A DNA stretch of 15,226 nt from Bordetella parapertussis (GTDB lineage: Bacteria > Pseudomonadota > Gammaproteobacteria > Burkholderiales > SG8-41). The stretch lies in assembly GCA_945870465.1 (NCBI GenBank), contig CAMBSS010000107.1:1-15226 (forward strand). Reading direction: 5' to 3'. The number at the start of each line of letters is the position of its first letter. Position 1 is the stretch's first letter. The notes under the pieces were generated by a model. That model was not told where the DNA came from, searched no databases, and saw only the letters and a program-made list of their open reading frames with translations. Shown here piece by piece: positions 14,289 to 15,226 of this stretch. The translations under genes and the position numbers were made by a program.

Positions 14289-15226
14289 ATGTTCAAACTG
14301 ACATCGACGCGACTCGTGTGGCTCGCACTCATGGCCCTGGCAATCGGCGACGCTGCCGCGCAGGCGTATCCGGCGCGGCCGCTCCGTTTCATCGTGCCGC
14401 AAACGCCGGGCGGCGCGTCCGACGCGCTGGCGCGCATTACGGGCCAGAAGCTCGGCGACCAGTGGGGGCAGCAGATAGTGATCGATAATCGCGGGGGCGC
14501 TGGCGGCAACATCGGGACCGATACCGTCGCCAAGAGCGCGCCCGACGGCTACACCTGGCTGCTTGCCTACGTTGGCACGCACGCCATCAACGCCGCGCTT
14601 TATAAAAAACTGCCGTTTAATCCGGACAAGGATTTCGCGCCGATGGCCACACTCGCCACGCTGCCGTTCGTGGTGATCGTCAACAACAACCTACCGGTAA
14701 AAAACGTGGCGGAGCTGATCGCGCTCGCCAAAACCAAGCCGGGCGGGCTTTCCTACGGGTCGGCGGGCAGCGGCTCGGTCAATCATTTGCTGGGTGTGAT
14801 GCTCAATTCGCTGGGTGGTGTGAACATCGTGCACGTGCCGTACCGGGGTGCCGCGGCGGCGCTGACCGACACCATGAGCGGACAAGTGCAAATGTATTAC
14901 GCGAGCATGCCCTCGGTGGTGCAGCACGTGCGCGCGGGTTCGGTGCGCGCGATCGCAGTGACCAGCGCCAAGCGCTCGGATGCGTTGAAAGACGTGCCGA
15001 CCGTCGCCGAGTCCGGTTTTTCCGGTTTTGACGTGAACCCGTGGTTCGGCATCCTGGCGCCCGCCGGCACGCCGGCCGCGACAGTCAAAAAAATCAACAC
15101 CGACGTCAACCAGATGCTCGCGCAAAAAGACGTGATCGACCGCTTTACCAATCTGGGCGCGGTGCCGTTCGCGACCACGCCAGAGCAGTTCTCGAAAATC
15201 GCGCGCGACGACATCGTGAAATGGGC
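14289..15226 (+). CDS. Tripartite tricarboxylate transporter receptor (Bug/TctC family), 3'-truncated
   Basis: The frame runs to the window end without a stop: 312 complete codons, probably only 10-20 short of the family length of about 325. A cleavable Sec signal covers roughly residues 1-26 (hydrophobic VWLALMALAIGDAAA, then AQA before YPARPLRF). The mature part has Bug landmarks: RFIVPQTPGGASDALAR, VIDNRGGAGGNIGTD, KSAPDGYTWLL, LSYGSAGSGSVNHLLG, HVPYRGAAAALTDTMSGQVQ and LKDVPTVAESGF. Such proteins bind carboxylates or other small organic anions in the periplasm. GGAGG (14280-14284) lies 4 nt before the ATG. No TctA or TctB membrane gene is in view, so it may be one of the orphan receptors common in betaproteobacteria. 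Co-transcription with the dioxygenase gene is likely. Confidence 0.93.
   Translation, partial: MFKLTSTRLVWLALMALAIGDAAAQAYPARPLRFIVPQTPGGASDALARITGQKLGDQWGQQIVIDNRGGAGGNIGTDTVAKSAPDGYTWLLAYVGTHAINAALYKKLPFNPDKDFAPMATLATLPFVVIVNNNLPVKNVAELIALAKTKPGGLSYGSAGSGSVNHLLGVMLNSLGGVNIVHVPYRGAAAALTDTMSGQVQMYYASMPSVVQHVRAGSVRAIAVTSAKRSDALKDVPTVAESGFSGFDVNPWFGILAPAGTPAATVKKINTDVNQMLAQKDVIDRFTNLGAVPFATTPEQFSKIARDDIVKW

Noticed and set aside
1..15226. CRISPR array, prophage, insertion sequence or tRNA gene
   Set aside because: No regularly spaced repeats, transposase or integrase motifs, or cloverleaf-like sequence were seen on reading both strands; the repeats found are short and local.

Overview
The window is high-GC, tightly packed chromosomal DNA, most likely from a betaproteobacterium (Burkholderiales-like). 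The grounds are the gene families and order: PhoX, a ppx/ppk pair, a Bug-type (TctC) periplasmic receptor, EgtB, and a SWIB protein with a lysine-rich tail. I see no rRNA, tRNA, CRISPR array, insertion sequence or phage gene. The organism call is an inference.

Layout. (1) 1-5428, phosphate and polyphosphate: a 5'-truncated PhoX phosphatase (+), exopolyphosphatase ppx (+) and polyphosphate kinase ppk1 (-). ppx and ppk converge with only 13 bp between their stop codons. (2) 5638-8153, a minus-strand operon in transcription order: diacylglycerol kinase (dgkA), a GT4 glycosyltransferase, and a calcineurin-type metallophosphoesterase. The last would usually be labelled LpxH-like, but its motifs fit the phospholipase PlcP better. 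(3) 8296-9921: an MBL-fold hydrolase (+) converging on a beta-carbonic anhydrase (-). (4) 10095-11381: egtB (+), without egtD beside it, then about 340 bp with no convincing gene. (5) 11721-12104: a small SWIB-domain protein with a lysine-rich tail and a clear intrinsic terminator. (6) 12162-13355: an MFS transporter (-), divergent from a TauD/TfdA-type dioxygenase (13412-14242, +) and a Bug solute receptor (14289 to beyond the window end, +).

Main idea. Regions 1 and 2 look like one phosphate-stress neighbourhood. PhoX would release phosphate outside the cytoplasm, and Ppk/Ppx would manage the polyphosphate store. The dgkA-GT4-PlcP-like operon could replace phospholipids with glycolipids: PlcP makes diacylglycerol, GT4 glycosylates it, and DgkA returns the excess to phosphatidic acid. 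By eye I found a PHO-box-like 18-mer upstream of ppk and another upstream of dgkA. Each matches 13 of 18 consensus positions and lies 10 bp upstream of a possible -10 element. This is a prediction from family knowledge and visible motifs, untested by database or matrix searches.

The right-hand part reads as ordinary accessory metabolism. It has some small oddities: a 32-bp-period tandem duplication of the 3' end of the MFS gene, three copies of GCAGAGGGA in the gene-free gap, and a hairpin at the predicted 5' end of the SWIB mRNA.
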